Position numbers and translations under genes: made by a program
NCBI RefSeq assembly: GCF_029407905.1
Contig: NC_073635.1
Span: 36,633,501 to 36,697,500 of the forward strand
From: Bubalus kerabau
Lineage: Eukaryota; Chordata; Mammalia; Artiodactyla; Bovidae
Reading direction: 5' to 3'
DNA length: 64,000 bases
Shown here: piece by piece, positions 1-11,525 of the stretch
Layout of the letters: each line of letters opens with the position of its first letter
How positions within the stretch are numbered: position 1 is the stretch's first letter
The notes under the pieces: model-generated
Database searches by the model: none
Told to the model about the DNA's origin: nothing
The model's input: only the letters and a program-made list of their open reading frames with translations

Positions 1-168
1 AAGTTTGACCACATGATTATTTCAGAGATTCAGTTCAACGAAGTGGAGTTCTGGGCCACATCACTAGGCTAGGGGAGAAGGAGAAAGACAAAAGGGCATT
101 TAAATAAACACCTCTTATTTCAGAAGGTTTGCTTTTTCACAAATATCTAGATTTGAGAGCTTCTATAA

Positions 169-360
169 TCTGTCCTGGTGATGCTAGTAGTAAAGAATCC
201 AGTTGCCAATGCAGAAGACTCAGGTTCTATCCCTGGGTCAGGAAGACCCCTGGAGAAGGAAATGGCAACACACTCCAGTATTCTTGCCTGGGAAATGTCA
301 TGGAGAGAGCCTACTGGGCTACAGTCCGTGGGGTCGCAAAGAGTTGGACACGACTTAGCA
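169..360 (+). mobile_element. Bov-tA type SINE
   Basis: The tRNA-like head (TAAAGAATCC, GGTTCTATCCCTGGGTCAGGAAG) is followed by the BovB-derived tail (CACTCCAGTATTCTTGCCTGG, GGGTCGCAAAGAGTTGGACA). Moderately diverged. Confidence 0.9.
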
Positions 361-749
361 GGGACCCACATAATCTACCACAAAGCTGACTTCAGTTACA
401 AAGGCGACCTGCTTCTTTCCTGACTCATACTCCCCCGTGTCACTGGAAATGTCCCCCATGTTGCCAGCGGGTAAACCTGGTCCCTTCTGGCACACCAGGT
501 CGTGTGTTTGTGCGCACTTGTGTGAATGTGCCCAACCAACAAACACAAGACTTCCAAACTGTGGGGCCTGGAGCTGCTTCACCAGCTACCAGGTTGTCAG
601 AACACAGTTTTTTCACCCAAAGGAGTGAGCTTAAGTGTACCCAGACAGGTCCCCAGACAACAGCTAGTACTTTAATACAGATTTTTTTTTTTTTTCTTTC
701 AAGTTCTGGGGAAAGGGCATGATTTTCCTTCTGCAGCTTGTCAACTGAA

Positions 750-1950
750 ATTTTGTAAGAAGGGCCGCCCTTCAGCACCCACTGTGCCCAAGCGTGGCTG
801 CAAGGCTAGCCCCTCCTCTGTACTGGGGTGGGAGGTGGGGGCCGGCCCGCCTGTGATGGGGACGGGGGCGCAGTCTACAGGCACAAAACACGACCAGAAC
901 GGAACCAGGCGGAGAAAGATGGACTTTGCAGAAGGGGCAGCAGGTGCGGCTGACCTGAGCCATCTGGTGGGAAGCCCCTGGGAGAAGCGACACGGCACGG
1001 ATGCCCTGTGGCCTCTAGAGGATCCTCTGTCTGCTGACTGGGTACAAACCAAGGCCTCCCCGGCGGACCTCAGAGTGGCTGGTACTCCATCCAGGCCTCT
1101 CGAGTCGCTGCCACTTCTGGGTCAGCAACCCCGTTAAAAAACGAGCAATCAGATGTTTTTAAAAGATTGTGTGGAAACCGTGCCAGCAGCGCGCTCAGCC
1201 CGCCCCTCGCGGCCTGCTCTGAGGAACCAGTGAGCTCTGTGGCCAATCCGGGCCACACCAGAGCAAGGTGCTCCGCGTACCCAGGACCCCGGGCATCCGG
1301 GACCCCCAGCGTTTGAGATCCCCAGCATTCGTTGTATCCAGGACCCTCGCGCATCTGGGACCCCAGCATCCAGGGACCTGCGGATCCGGGCACCCCGCGC
1401 ATCCAGGACCCCCAGCATCCGAGGACCTCACGCCGGCTCTTTGGCGCAAAAGCAGCCCCACCCCCGGCGCAAACCACCCCCTCGCCGGCCGCCTAGCGCC
1501 TCCCAGATGGTGACTCTACGCGGGATCACGCCTGTTGGAGCCTCGGCCCCAGGGGCCCCGAACACAGCGCTTTGTCCACCGCTTAGCCACACTCGGGCTC
1601 GGGGGTCTGCGGAACCGCGGGAGAAAGGCGTACCCCCTCCCCCCGCCCACTGAGCACGAGACAGGAGTCCCTGACTGCAGACTCGCCCCGCGCCCCCGTC
1701 CCTCTCCTTCCCCATCCGTCTCTCTGCAGTCCATGCTGTGTGACGGCGGGGACTCCGCGAGGACTGCTGTCCACCCCCGCCCCCCGCAGCCCCAGGTGCG
1801 CCCTGGTTGGGGGACGGGCGGCTGGGACCCACGAGCAACCCCGGACACACCTGGTTCCTCTCTGGGGCGAAATCACGACCCAGGTGAGGAAGGGGCGCAC
1901 CTTGACTTGGCACAAAAAACAGCGAATTAATATTCACGCTCCAGCTGAGG
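750..1950. other. CpG-rich island without a recognised gene
   Basis: A sharply GC- and CpG-rich block (for example CGCCGGCCGCC near 1480-1495 and many CGCG steps) in otherwise AT-rich DNA. Open frames up to about 190 codons exist on both strands but are Pro/Gly/Arg-rich and match nothing I know, as expected from GC-rich DNA with few stops. It could be an orphan island or promoter-like element. Confidence 0.6.
1281..1432. repeat. Degenerate 16-17 bp minisatellite
   Basis: About nine imperfect tandem copies of a unit like CCAGGACCCCCAGCAT, with variants CCGGGACCC, CTGGGACCC and CGCGCAT, inside the CpG-rich block. Unit length varies from about 15 to 23 bp. Confidence 0.8.
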
Positions 1951-1957
1951 CTCAAGT

Positions 1958-2071
1958 GCATGTGTGCTGAGTCGCTCACTCCTGTCCTACTCTTTTGAGA
2001 CCCCACAAACTAGCCCGCCGGGCTCCTCTGTCCATGGGCTTCTCCAGGCAGGAATACTGGAGTAGGATGCC
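1958..2071 (-). mobile_element. Truncated BovA/Bov-tA tail
   Basis: Reverse-strand copy of the BovB-derived SINE tail, with GAGTCGCTCACTCCTGTCC and CTCCAGGCAGGAATACTGGAG; the tRNA-like head is missing. Confidence 0.85.
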
Positions 2072-3444
2072 ATAAAAGATGACTCTTAAGTATGCAACCA
2101 TGCTGGGGAGTGGGGGTGGTGGGGACCAGCTGCTGTCGCCAGGATGGAGGGAGACTGCCCATCCCACCCGGGTGGACCTGGTGCGCCCGTGGCCTGCTGG
2201 GGGCAGAGGTGGGTGAGGGGCCAACACTGAGGTTTCCTAGAACCCTGGCGGCCTGAAGCCTGAAATTTAAGAGGCGCCAGCCCCTTCCCTCCTCTCCCTC
2301 CGCCAGGCCCCACACCGATATCGCAAAGGGAAGGGTGCGGGTCCGAGTTTTCCCGGCAGAGACCACCCGGTCCTGATCCTCCACCTCCATTCAATGCTCC
2401 CTCCCGTCCTGTCCCTGGACTGACAGGTGACTGAAGGACACCTCACTTTGGGAAGAGTCACTCCTTGACAAATGCACCTAAGAGGTAAACTTTCTGAGAA
2501 CTTTTATATCTGAACACATCCTGGTAGTTTGAGATAACGAATTCCAAACTGGAATAATCATTTTTTTGTTGGAATCTTAAAGGCACTGGGGCATCGTTTT
2601 CTAACTCACAGCACTGCTGTTAAAAACCCTGATGACACTTGCACTCCCTAGCTTGTTTGGGTTGTGTGTTTTTGTTTTTTGTTTTTTGTTTTTTTTTTAA
2701 ATTCTGCCTCTGGCGAACCCTTTAGAATCTTTTCTTCACATGCAGATTTTTTCCCCAGCATTGTGTCTTGGTCTGAGTCCCTGAAGTAATCACTCTGTGG
2801 GCTGGGGGCCCTTTCACCCGGGGTGGCCTGCTCCTTCTTCCTCCCCTGCATTTTATTCTTTCTGGAAGTCTGCCTGTTTCACGTTGCACCTCCTGAACCT
2901 TGAGTTTTCTTCTCTTACTTTGCCTTTCTTCATCTTCTTACAGGACTTTATGAAGATCTTCTCAAACTTGTTATTTACTTGATATTTCCAATATTTTTCT
3001 TTTGTCTTACATTCCTTTTCCATAGCCTCTGTTTACTGTATGTTTATCTTTCCTTGAATATCACTTCCAGTTTTCTTCATCTTCCACTGCAGTTTCTCCT
3101 TCCACCTTCCTTTTATTCTGATGTCCATCTTCCCTGTTGAAAGCTTCCATCCTTGCTCTAGAATGAAAAGACACCTGACAGCAGGCTGCAGACACAAGTG
3201 GAGGCTCCTGCCAGGTTCAGGGACAGCTCACGGTGCACACTGGGATATCTCTGCCTCCCATCCTGGGCTAGCCTGCCCTCCAGCCTTCTGGGCACCAGAC
3301 CAGGTCTCCCTCCAGCCTCCACCTGTCACACATGGTGTCTGAGGCCTTGGGTCTCACCCTCCCCTAAACCTCCAGACCCCATGGGTGTGGGGAAAGTGCA
3401 CTGCAGGGGAATGGCTTCTTTTACAGACTCTTAAACCACATACC
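2072..3444. other. Flanking DNA, no gene seen
   Basis: GC-rich to about 2450, then AT-rich. It holds a T-rich (TTTTTTG)n-type run at about 2666-2700 and a pyrimidine-rich stretch (2880-3120). I recognise nothing coding. Confidence 0.5.
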
Positions 3445-3620
3445 GGGGCATCCCTGGTGGCTCAGATGGTAAAGGATCTGTCCACAGTGCTGGTGACCTG
3501 GGTTCGATCCCCAGGTCAGGAAGATCCCTTGGAGAAGGGAATGGCAACCCACTGCAGTATCCCTGCCTGGGATATTCCATGGACAGAGGAGCCTGGAGGG
3601 CTGTAAGTCTGTGGGGTCAC
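3445..3620 (+). mobile_element. Bov-tA type SINE, 3' truncated
   Basis: Starts CATCCCTGGTGGCTCAGATGG, carries GGTTCGATCCCCAGGTCAGG (box B), and stops at GTGGGGTCAC before the usual AAAGAGTCGG end. Confidence 0.9.
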
Positions 3621-3689
3621 TCCTACACCCTATCTTCAGGCTATCTTGCTCCTCCAACTCTGAGATGCTGGGGCGTAAATCACTAGCTC

Positions 3690-3870
3690 TGTTGGATAGG
3701 TTCAGCGTCTGGACACCACAGTGCAGTGACGTGGTATCTGGAGCTGCCCATGGGAACCCTGGTTCTGTCACCTCCTGGGTGCTGAGCTCGCTAAGTTATT
3801 TGGCCTTTGTTCATCAGCTTCTCCATCTGAAAAGTGAAGTAATAATACAGCTACCCTACAGTGGCTGAGA
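3690..3870 (-). repeat. MIR fragment
   Basis: Reads TCACCTCCTGGGTGCTGAG, AAGTTATTTGGCC and CTCCATCTGAAAAGTGAAG, the complement of the MIR core. Old and diverged. Confidence 0.65.
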
Positions 3871-4011
3871 GAGAGGGCCATAAAGCAACCCACAGCCTGG
3901 ATCTGGTCCATAGCCTGTGTCTATATACCCTGTGGGCTAAGAATGGCTTTACGTTTTTAAAAGGTTGAAAAAAAGAACATGCACCAAAACTATTAAGAGG
4001 CTCACAAAGCC

Positions 4012-4144
4012 TAGGGGACTTTTCTGGAAGTCCAGTGGCTGTGACTCCACATTTCCAATGTCGGGGGCCCAGGTTCAACTCCTGGTTGGGGAACTGAATC
4101 CCACATGCTACAACTATGACCCAGCACAGCCAGATTTTTTTTAA
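4012..4144 (+). mobile_element. CHR-type tRNA-Glu SINE
   Basis: Diverged copy of GACTTCCCTGGTGGTCCAGT... with GGTTCAACTCCTGGTTGGGG and an A/T-rich tail. Confidence 0.8.
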
Positions 4145-5800
4145 AGAGCACTTACCCCCAAAATAAAATACATGAAACCTAACAGATGAATTTTGCAATC
4201 AACTTTGATGATAGTGAACCACTGACTTTGAAACCCAACTAAGCAAGGTGGGCACTCCCCCAAAACCTTCCATCCCCCTCACTGTAGCTGTTAGGAAACC
4301 TTGTTCTCAATTATATTTTGAATTTTGTCAGTAAAAAATGTGTGGAAAATTTTCTTGTAAGTACCTACACACTATGCTCCACATTGCCTGAGATATTGAC
4401 CCTCTGGTCCTATTTACATGGGTTTGCTGACCTCTGAGTTTAAGAATGGGGGAAAGTATTAGAGATGTGAGAGGAAAAGGTCTGGAAATGGAAACAGTGA
4501 GTGGATAGAGCAGGGGGGGGAGGGGCAGGCACCTGCTCTGGGGGGGTGTGGGGCTGTTCGTGGCCCCATCTGTCTCCCTACCTTCCAGAATGTCCCGCAG
4601 CTGTCTTTACTCCTGCCCAGGTATCTGCTCACAAAATACTTGTTCTATCAACAGCAGCAGCTCCCAGATGACTGGGGTAGACCAGAAGTGACCAGCAGGG
4701 GTGAAGGTGCACACTGCCCACAAGACCTAAATGGGCCCAGTTGCACCCCTTACTGAGCTGGTGTGAACACCATTCTGTGGGCTTTCCCACAGAAAGGAGG
4801 CCAGTGACTATTCAGCTCATCCCCGTGGCCACTCTTGAGAAACAATATCCTCAAAGTTATGGAAACATGCAGAGAAAAGGCCCATCTCAAATGAGCCACA
4901 TGCCCCTTGGTTACGGCAATAGGTAAAAGCTGTGTCTGCAATAGTTCACAGTTCTCTGGAGCTCGACTAAGTGAACTGGAGACTCCAGTTAACGAGTCCT
5001 TCCACAAACATAGGCTTCCTCTTGGTTTCCCAAAGGCAGGCTTTCAAACTTTGAAAAGCATATGTTCCAATACACAAGTACAAAACAATTTTCATAAGAA
5101 AAATGCCTGTATTGGCTTCTCTTTCATCTCTTCTAAAGGAAATGTTAGTGAGGTCTTCTGACTGTAGGTCTTGGGTTTTGAACCCAGGTGTAAAAAATGC
5201 AGCTCTCTGGGACCCACTCTGAATCTACTAAATCAACCTCCCGGAGACAGATCAGAAATCTGCCTTTTAAGCTTCACTAGTGACGTCTAAGTATTTCTAT
5301 TTTGAACATAACTATGAACCACCAAGACCTACATCTCAACTCCCTCAGCCCTCATAGACAGAAGGTCACGGGCAACCAGCAGCTCCAGAGAATGAACACA
5401 GGGCCAATCAGACTGACTCCTGGAGATGCAGACCAGTGTTCAGAGGTGAACCCAAAGCAGGTGCTACTTACCCAAAGCAGGTGCTATTTCATGGATGGTG
5501 GGTCATGCTTCCCACAGGTCACATTCTAGGTGCTTGACTTTAAAAGTGCTTACAATCAGTAATTCACTCAACAAATGTTTATGAACACCTTCCCTGTGCA
5601 GGGTTTTTCTAGGTGCTGGGGGTGGAGCCGGGATGCACACTCACCCCTGCCTGTGACCTTATCTCTGGTGAGACACCTGCTCCTGCCCCGCGGCTCCCTC
5701 GGGAACCTGGGGGGCCACGACCGTGGCAGGCAGCTGGGAAGCCAATAGCACAGTAGAGACCTGGCCTGGCCTACAGTCAGGGTCGGAAAGCTGAGCTAAG
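4145..5800. other. Flanking DNA, no gene seen
   Basis: Mixed unique sequence. A 20-bp tandem duplication of the type CCAAAGCAGGTGCTA occurs at about 5452-5491, and an L2-like stretch (CAACAAATGTTTATGAACACC) at about 5565-5640. No coding evidence. Confidence 0.5.
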
Positions 5801-7549
5801 AGCAGTCTGTATAAATTACTTGACCTGTCTATTAAATTTTATTGTTTAATACAGGTGGTTGTGTTCAGTAAGGCCCATGGCTCCATCTTATTCTGGTATT
5901 CCATCATACTTTCCCTTCTCCCCAGGTAGACATCTTTTGAGGAGAGGTACTGTGTTCCCAGCACCTTGCTTAGGGCACCTGAGAGAATAATAGTCACTTG
6001 AGTGTGTGTGCTGGATGAATAAACAGCTCTGGGACATAACATGAGCCTTTCAAAAAAGGCTTCTGAGCAGAACAGTCATGCTACAATTTCTGAGGAAAAA
6101 GGAAAATAAAAGCAGTTGTTCTTAAGCTTCAGAATTCAATGATGGTTCTACAACTCCCACTGTATTTATGCCTGTTCCCTGCCATTTTCAATAGGCAAAT
6201 TTTATAGAAAGCTTTCCGTTACCTCTATCCAACTGAGCAACACAAGAGAAAAAAAATACTAGATGTTTCATTGAATGAAAACAGTAGATCTGCCATTACT
6301 TTTATTACAGACCTGCAATCCCTCATCAGCAACTCTGAGACCCCAAAAGTCTTTTGTACTTTCGGCCCTGCATGCAGGATCTTTGTTCCCTGAGCAGCGA
6401 TCAAACCTGTGCCCTCTGCACTGGAAGTGTTGAGTCCTAACCACTGGACTTCCTGGCAAGTCCCATGGCACATTTTTTAAAGAAAATTCTGGATCCTAAA
6501 TCCCCAAGAATTTCCGATAAAGAGGTACAGTATATTTACAGTTGTATAAACAAAAAAGAGCAATTGAAGCCTGGGGCTGCACACTACTGCCACCTGCTGA
6601 CAGCAGCTTAGAAGCACAGACATAATCAAAATGGAAAACTTGAATCTCTCACACAGGGCTATGACCAGCACACTGGTGACCAACTGCTATGAAATAAATG
6701 CTCAGTGGTTGAAGCAATATATTGGATCTTATGTGTTCCATGCACATCACACAACCTAGAAGCGGTTACCTTAGTTGCATGTGGTTCCATGGTCTGGTAT
6801 CGCCTCTGACTCACCAGCGCTAGCTGCCCCTCTAAGCACTGTTACAAGTTGGTCTGGAACCCACAGGTGAGCAGGGATGCCACCAAAATGGAACCATTAA
6901 ACTAACCTGTAATGGCTCCTGACCACTTGCTACAGAGTCATGAGCAATGTCAAGACTACAGGAATCTAAATAAACTACAGGTGGTGGCTGAAGTCTATGA
7001 CGTCTATGAAGACTACACTAGATCTTAACAGACTATCAGACGATTTCCAAGTATCCACCATCTCTGCTTTAAACTATCATGGATACGTTCCCTAGTGCTC
7101 CTCAGGAATTCAATATCCTTACAAGTATATCTTGTTCACCCTCATAATTGTAACCTTTGGAACCCTAACTTCATCTTTTACTTTCTCTTCCTAACTACCA
7201 TAGTTCGCAGTAGCTCTCTGGCACAGAGAAAATATGAAATGAAGATCTGTGGTTTAGGTTTTGTGATAACGAATTTCCATGTGCTAAGTGTACCTGTGAG
7301 GGATTATCTAACAGTAATAGGATTCACAAAACTAGGTCTAATGCCCTTTGTGTTCAGGCTATTTTAGGAGAGATCGCTCCACTCTCCAAAAAAACATGTT
7401 GCTAAATAAATCATATGGATGCAAACATAAATCTGCAAAAATTTAATACAAAGTCTCAAGTATAATATTAACCATACTTAATTTGAAATTCCACAATCAG
7501 AAACCCAAGGCAAAGCCGTCACTTTACAAATAAACTGAGACCCAGACAG
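5801..7549. other. Flanking DNA or distal 3' UTR, no gene seen
   Basis: AT-rich, with one CHR-type SINE and a short MIR-like piece (about 7505-7545). It may be transcribed as a distal 3' UTR, but I cannot show it. Confidence 0.4.
6365..6466 (-). mobile_element. CHR-type tRNA-Glu SINE
   Basis: Reverse-strand copy reading GGATCTTTGTTCCCTGAGCA, GAGTCCTAACCACTGGACTT and CCTGGCAAGTCCC. Confidence 0.85.
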
Positions 7550-7572
7550 AATAAAGGGCCTGGTCCTTTATT
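7550..7572. repeat. Near-perfect palindrome with AATAAA on both strands
   Basis: A 23-bp inverted repeat: arms begin AATAAAGG and end CCTTTATT around a centre GCCTGGT, with one mismatched pair. It lies where a convergent or long 3' end might be. Confidence 0.7.
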
Positions 7573-7576
7573 TATT
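7567..7576 (-). terminator. ZMYM2: Candidate distal overlapping poly(A) signals
   Basis: Overlapping AATAAATAAA on the gene strand about 3.8 kb after the stop, at one edge of a near-palindrome that also carries AATAAA on the + strand (7550-7555). Confidence 0.35.
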
Positions 7577-9101
7577 CCCGGAGCCGACTGCTCTTCCCCT
7601 GGACCCCGGCAGGATCTACATCTGCTTCATTCAACAAAAACAGGGACATCCAATGGTATACCCATAGGGTCTGTGGGCCCCTCTGGTTCTATTCCTAATA
7701 TACACTTTATTCACAGATTAAATCTTGGTTTCTCTTTCGTTCTTTTTTTCTCAAAAGGCCTAAATTCACGGACTGTTTAACTCAGTAATGAATTAGGACA
7801 TTATGTGTCCAGATATTAAGAACTTTCTCTTGTCCAGTATCATTTTCAGGTAGTAACAGCAATTTACTTGCAGTACCTCTCTAAGATCTAGCTTCTAAGT
7901 AACGAGGTGGGGGGAAGTACAAACTGAGACACCATTTTAAGTGTTTCTACTCAGACTGACACAGTTAACCTGTTCTGGACATCAAATTCTAATCTGTAAG
8001 ATTTTGTTATAGTGGTATCATTTTCAAATAAGTTATTCTCAGGAATGGCAAAAAAAAAAAAAAAAAGTATTTACTATTGGGGGAAAAAACTATTAACAAC
8101 TGTCTATTTCTAAGAACATAGCAGAATGGAATAACTGAAATCCAAAGAACTGCTCTAAAAATGAGTATGGGGCTTACTGAGGGGGAAAATCCAACTGTAT
8201 TATAATTTAATTAAAAAAACTTACTCTCTAAAAAACATTTTCACACGCACTTTCATGACCATATTGCTTGAGGGAAACAAGATGACTGTGCAGGCAGTGT
8301 TTACGTGGGAACATAAGTGATATGTGTGTAATAGTACATTCTGGAAATAACTGGAAAAATAAAAGTGTAAATTTTTATAGTGATTTAAGACTGCAAGACA
8401 TTTAAGATCTCAGGTTAAATGGACCGGTATTAAGAGTAGTACAAACCAAAACTGTACAATGTTATCACGTCTCCATCACTGTGACCCTTAACATGGTGCA
8501 CATACAACCACCTAACCGCAAGCCACAGTTGCCCAGGACAGAACGAGACCCCATTTAGGAGGCACTAACAGACGTGTGACGCACAACACAATTCACAGCC
8601 TCCTCTCCCTGTCTCAGTGTGTGTAATCTGCTGGTAACAGCTCCACACAGCAGAGAAACATTAGGTACTATTTAAAATAATGTACTGTTATGGCCAAAAG
8701 AAGAGTTGAGTTTCTTGCCTAGCAAAGTTCTTTAATATCTTACATTACCCAATACAGTTAGAAGTCTAAATAAAAAGAAAAGCGTTAATGAAGATTCAAT
8801 TTTGCATGGGAAATTCACTTTTCTCAATATGAATAAAATTTTTTTCATTAATTCATTTTAAATGGCAAAATCTTCTTCAGAACAGAAAAACAGAGCATCT
8901 CCAACAGCAATCTGAAGGCAACCACGTTGTAGTTATAGGGCACTGTCATCAGAACCACTGAGGAGCAAAATGAACTATCATTTCATTGCCCCTTTATCAC
9001 GGTCATGTAGGACCACAAACCAAGGAGGTCCAGGAAGCAACAAAACGTGCTCCAGATGAAGTGGTTTCACAGAACAAACAGCCCTCACAAAATAGGATTA
9101 T

Positions 9102-9107
9102 TTTATT
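9102..9107 (-). terminator. ZMYM2: Candidate alternative poly(A) signal AATAAA
   Basis: AATAAA on the gene strand about 2.2 kb after the stop, followed by the GT-rich TTTTGTGAGGGCTGTTTG. A distal alternative to the 10.88 kb site. Confidence 0.4.
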
Positions 9108-10501
9108 CTTTTGCTCCTGGGAGTCAAGTTAACCAGTCCTTGGACTGCAGTCAAGACAAAGACAGAAGTTCTAAATCCTCAATCGTATCCACATCAGAAC
9201 TATGCAGACATTTCTGTTGAGAAAAGGGGGAAGCCTTTTTCACAATAAAGAGAAAGAAAATAGCAAGACAAGGTACTATGAATAGTGGGGCCATAGCAGG
9301 ATGTATGGCGTTTGGTAAAACACACATGAGGTGACATTTAGGGAAAACATTATTGCTCTGGGTAGAATACAGCACCAGCTCAAAGAACAAAAGATGGTTA
9401 GGATTAATCACCTTTAATCAACATGTGTTTATAGGAAAAGTGCTTAAAGCTGTAGTTCTTAAAAAGGTGAGGATGAGAAAATTTTTGTGTTATTGTAAAT
9501 GTTACCTACTTCATTAAACAATGAGCAATCTATATCTATTTAAGTAATATCAGATTTGCTGTCAATCTATCAAATCCACAAATATAAAACCAGTTAAGGG
9601 ACAGAAATGTTATTCCAACTTATAAAACAAGTTAGAACCTTATAGAGTAATTTCTATGTCAAAAATATTTGTTAATTATTGCTTAAATATACAGCTGAAT
9701 ACACTCATGAAATTTCCCAAATCATGACTGAGGAGACTTTTTTCTGAATGCTAACATTTATCCCAAGGAAGAGAGAAATGTTTAAGGGATGTGTAGACAC
9801 TGCTTAACCACTGTGGAAAGTAGCCCAATTTCCCCCAAACAGTTTTAATAATGAACATCACTGAAGTGACTCAGGAACTGGAAACAAGACCATCTGATCA
9901 TACTCAAGCTCTATGAAGTCAGCCAAAGGATTTCTTCAAGATAATCACAGTTGGCACTTCCTCAGTATAGACAGTACGATTTTATGTAAACTTTCTTGTT
10001 CTAAAAGAAACGGTCTGAATGGATAAATCAACATGCGGCAGTATAAAGTTTTTTAATGCAATCTTCTATAAGAAGTAATTAAGATGTAAAAGCCAAACAG
10101 TCTAACATGGAACGTGATTTCCTTCGAGATACACTTGATCCAGTCTCCTTCTCTGCCCTCCAATCACCTGAACTGGCAGAGTCATTGTACTGCTAATCCT
10201 CAGAGTGAAACGGCTCCTATCTTATTTCAACTCACTCTCTTCCATAATGACGGTCTCAGGAGTGGCATTTCTGAACATAATTTTACCTAGCATGAGGGCA
10301 GGTACAAGAATCCTCATAAAGTTTTAAAGCTACAGAGTCCTATCCAGGGACCCAAACGTGATCTGTGTCCTCAAGGACAGAGGAAAACCAATGCCTATAT
10401 AGTGAAGGGGTACTTAGGGTTGACATAAAAAACAGAATTTTATATTTTCATCAGATGTTTTTACAAAGAAAATGTCTCTAGGACATATTAACATCATCTT
10501 T

Positions 10502-10600
10502 TATATGTGTGTGTGTGTGTGTACATGAATGTACACACATACACCCACACACATATATATACAAGTGTGTATATGTATATGTATGTGTGTGTGTATATAT
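10502..10600. repeat. TG/TA/CA microsatellite
   Basis: Mixed runs of (TG)n, (CA)n and (TA)n with interruptions such as TACATGAATGTACACAC. Imperfectly self-complementary. Confidence 0.9.
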
Positions 10601-10874
10601 AATTATTATTGCTTGGGATGCTACAGAAAGCCACCAGTGAGGAAAGGACACCAAGGTTTTAATACGGGGAACAGAGAGGTCAGCCTGCAGTATGGACTCA
10701 TGTAACAGTTCACCAGCATCCACACCAGGATCAACAGCATTCCCTCATCTGTTTTTGGTACAAAAGATGGTATCTCTCTACATAAGCTTGTAAGGCTTTA
10801 GGAACTAAAGCATAAATCAAACAAACAAAACCCCCAGAAAAACAAAACAAAAACCCCAGCCCATTAGTTTACAG

Positions 10875-10880
10875 TTTATT
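10875..10880 (-). terminator. ZMYM2: Candidate proximal poly(A) signal AATAAA
   Basis: AATAAA on the gene strand about 450 nt after the stop. It is followed 15-45 nt later by a G/T-rich stretch (GGGCTGGGGTTTTTG), as expected for a cleavage site. Confidence 0.5.
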
Positions 10881-11332
10881 TTAAAAATTCTGAAAGACAC
10901 TGCAAGTTCTAAACTTTTAGTAGGTGCTCCCCACACACAACCATCTGGTCAGAAACCCAGCAGAAGAGCCCCCTTTCCAGGAAGCTTTGCAACAGCAGAG
11001 TGGTGCAATATGGATGTTTCTTACTACAAGAAAAAATTATACATGGCACATTCTCATTCATATTTTGTAATGTAAAAAGTTACAAACATACCTAATCAAA
11101 TAAATAATAATAAAAAAAAAAGAATTTGAATGTATTTGTAAGTATCCTAAAACCACTACATAGAATAATGGCAACTTCACTCACAGATTATTTACATGGT
11201 AGTACCCGGTGTGGGTGCACTGCTACAAAACCCAGAACAGGAGGAGTAAACCTGAAATGTTTCCATAATGAAGATCTAGCAGCATGACTGCCTAATGCTG
11301 TTATCCTGACTGCTTCTGAATCCTTCCTTTTT

Positions 11333-11525
11333 TTAGTCTGTGTCTTCATCCAGTTCGTAATTGTCTTTATCATAAATATCTTTTACTAAAAGAACCCGTA
11401 CAAGCATGTTTTCCAAGGTGTTTCGGTCCAGTGAGGCGGATGTGTACCAGACAGAGCTGTCTGCAGAGCTAGAGCATTCTGGTTGCAAATAAAAAACATC
11501 CATTCTCTGATTAAGATTCTGCGGA
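11333..11525 (-). CDS. ZMYM2: ZMYM2 coding exon 23 (C-terminus and stop)
   Basis: The acceptor is cttccaaag|TCCGCAG. It encodes residues 1312-1375: SPQNLNQRMDVFYLQPE, then NTLENMLVRVLLVKDIYDKD and the acidic end YELDEDTD, with TAA at 11335-11333. The end matches human residue for residue as I recall it. The exon continues into the 3' UTR. Confidence 0.96.

Larger units (their letters stand above)
7550..11332 (-). other. ZMYM2: Probable ZMYM2 3' untranslated region
   Basis: AT-rich sequence directly after the stop codon, with no ORF of note. No young SINE is seen between 6.5 and 11.3 kb, although such elements are common elsewhere in the window. That absence suggests selected, transcribed 3' UTR sequence, but the true end cannot be fixed here. 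It contains a TG/TA microsatellite (10502-10600) and three candidate poly(A) signals listed separately. Confidence 0.55.

Noticed and set aside
1428..2006. 192-codon open frame on the minus strand in the CpG island
   Set aside because: Gly/Arg/Pro-rich with comparable frames on both strands and no known domain; expected from GC-rich DNA poor in stop codons.
1..5800. GJA3 3' end in the left flank
   Set aside because: Human synteny places GJA3 convergent with ZMYM2 on this side, but I could see no connexin coding sequence in this window.
9151..9411. 86-codon hydrophobic frame on the minus strand
   Set aside because: Lies in the probable 3' UTR, with no known family; chance frame in AT-rich DNA.
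10478..10723. 81-codon frame with His/Thr and Tyr/Thr repeats
   Set aside because: Produced by the TG/CA microsatellite in the probable 3' UTR.
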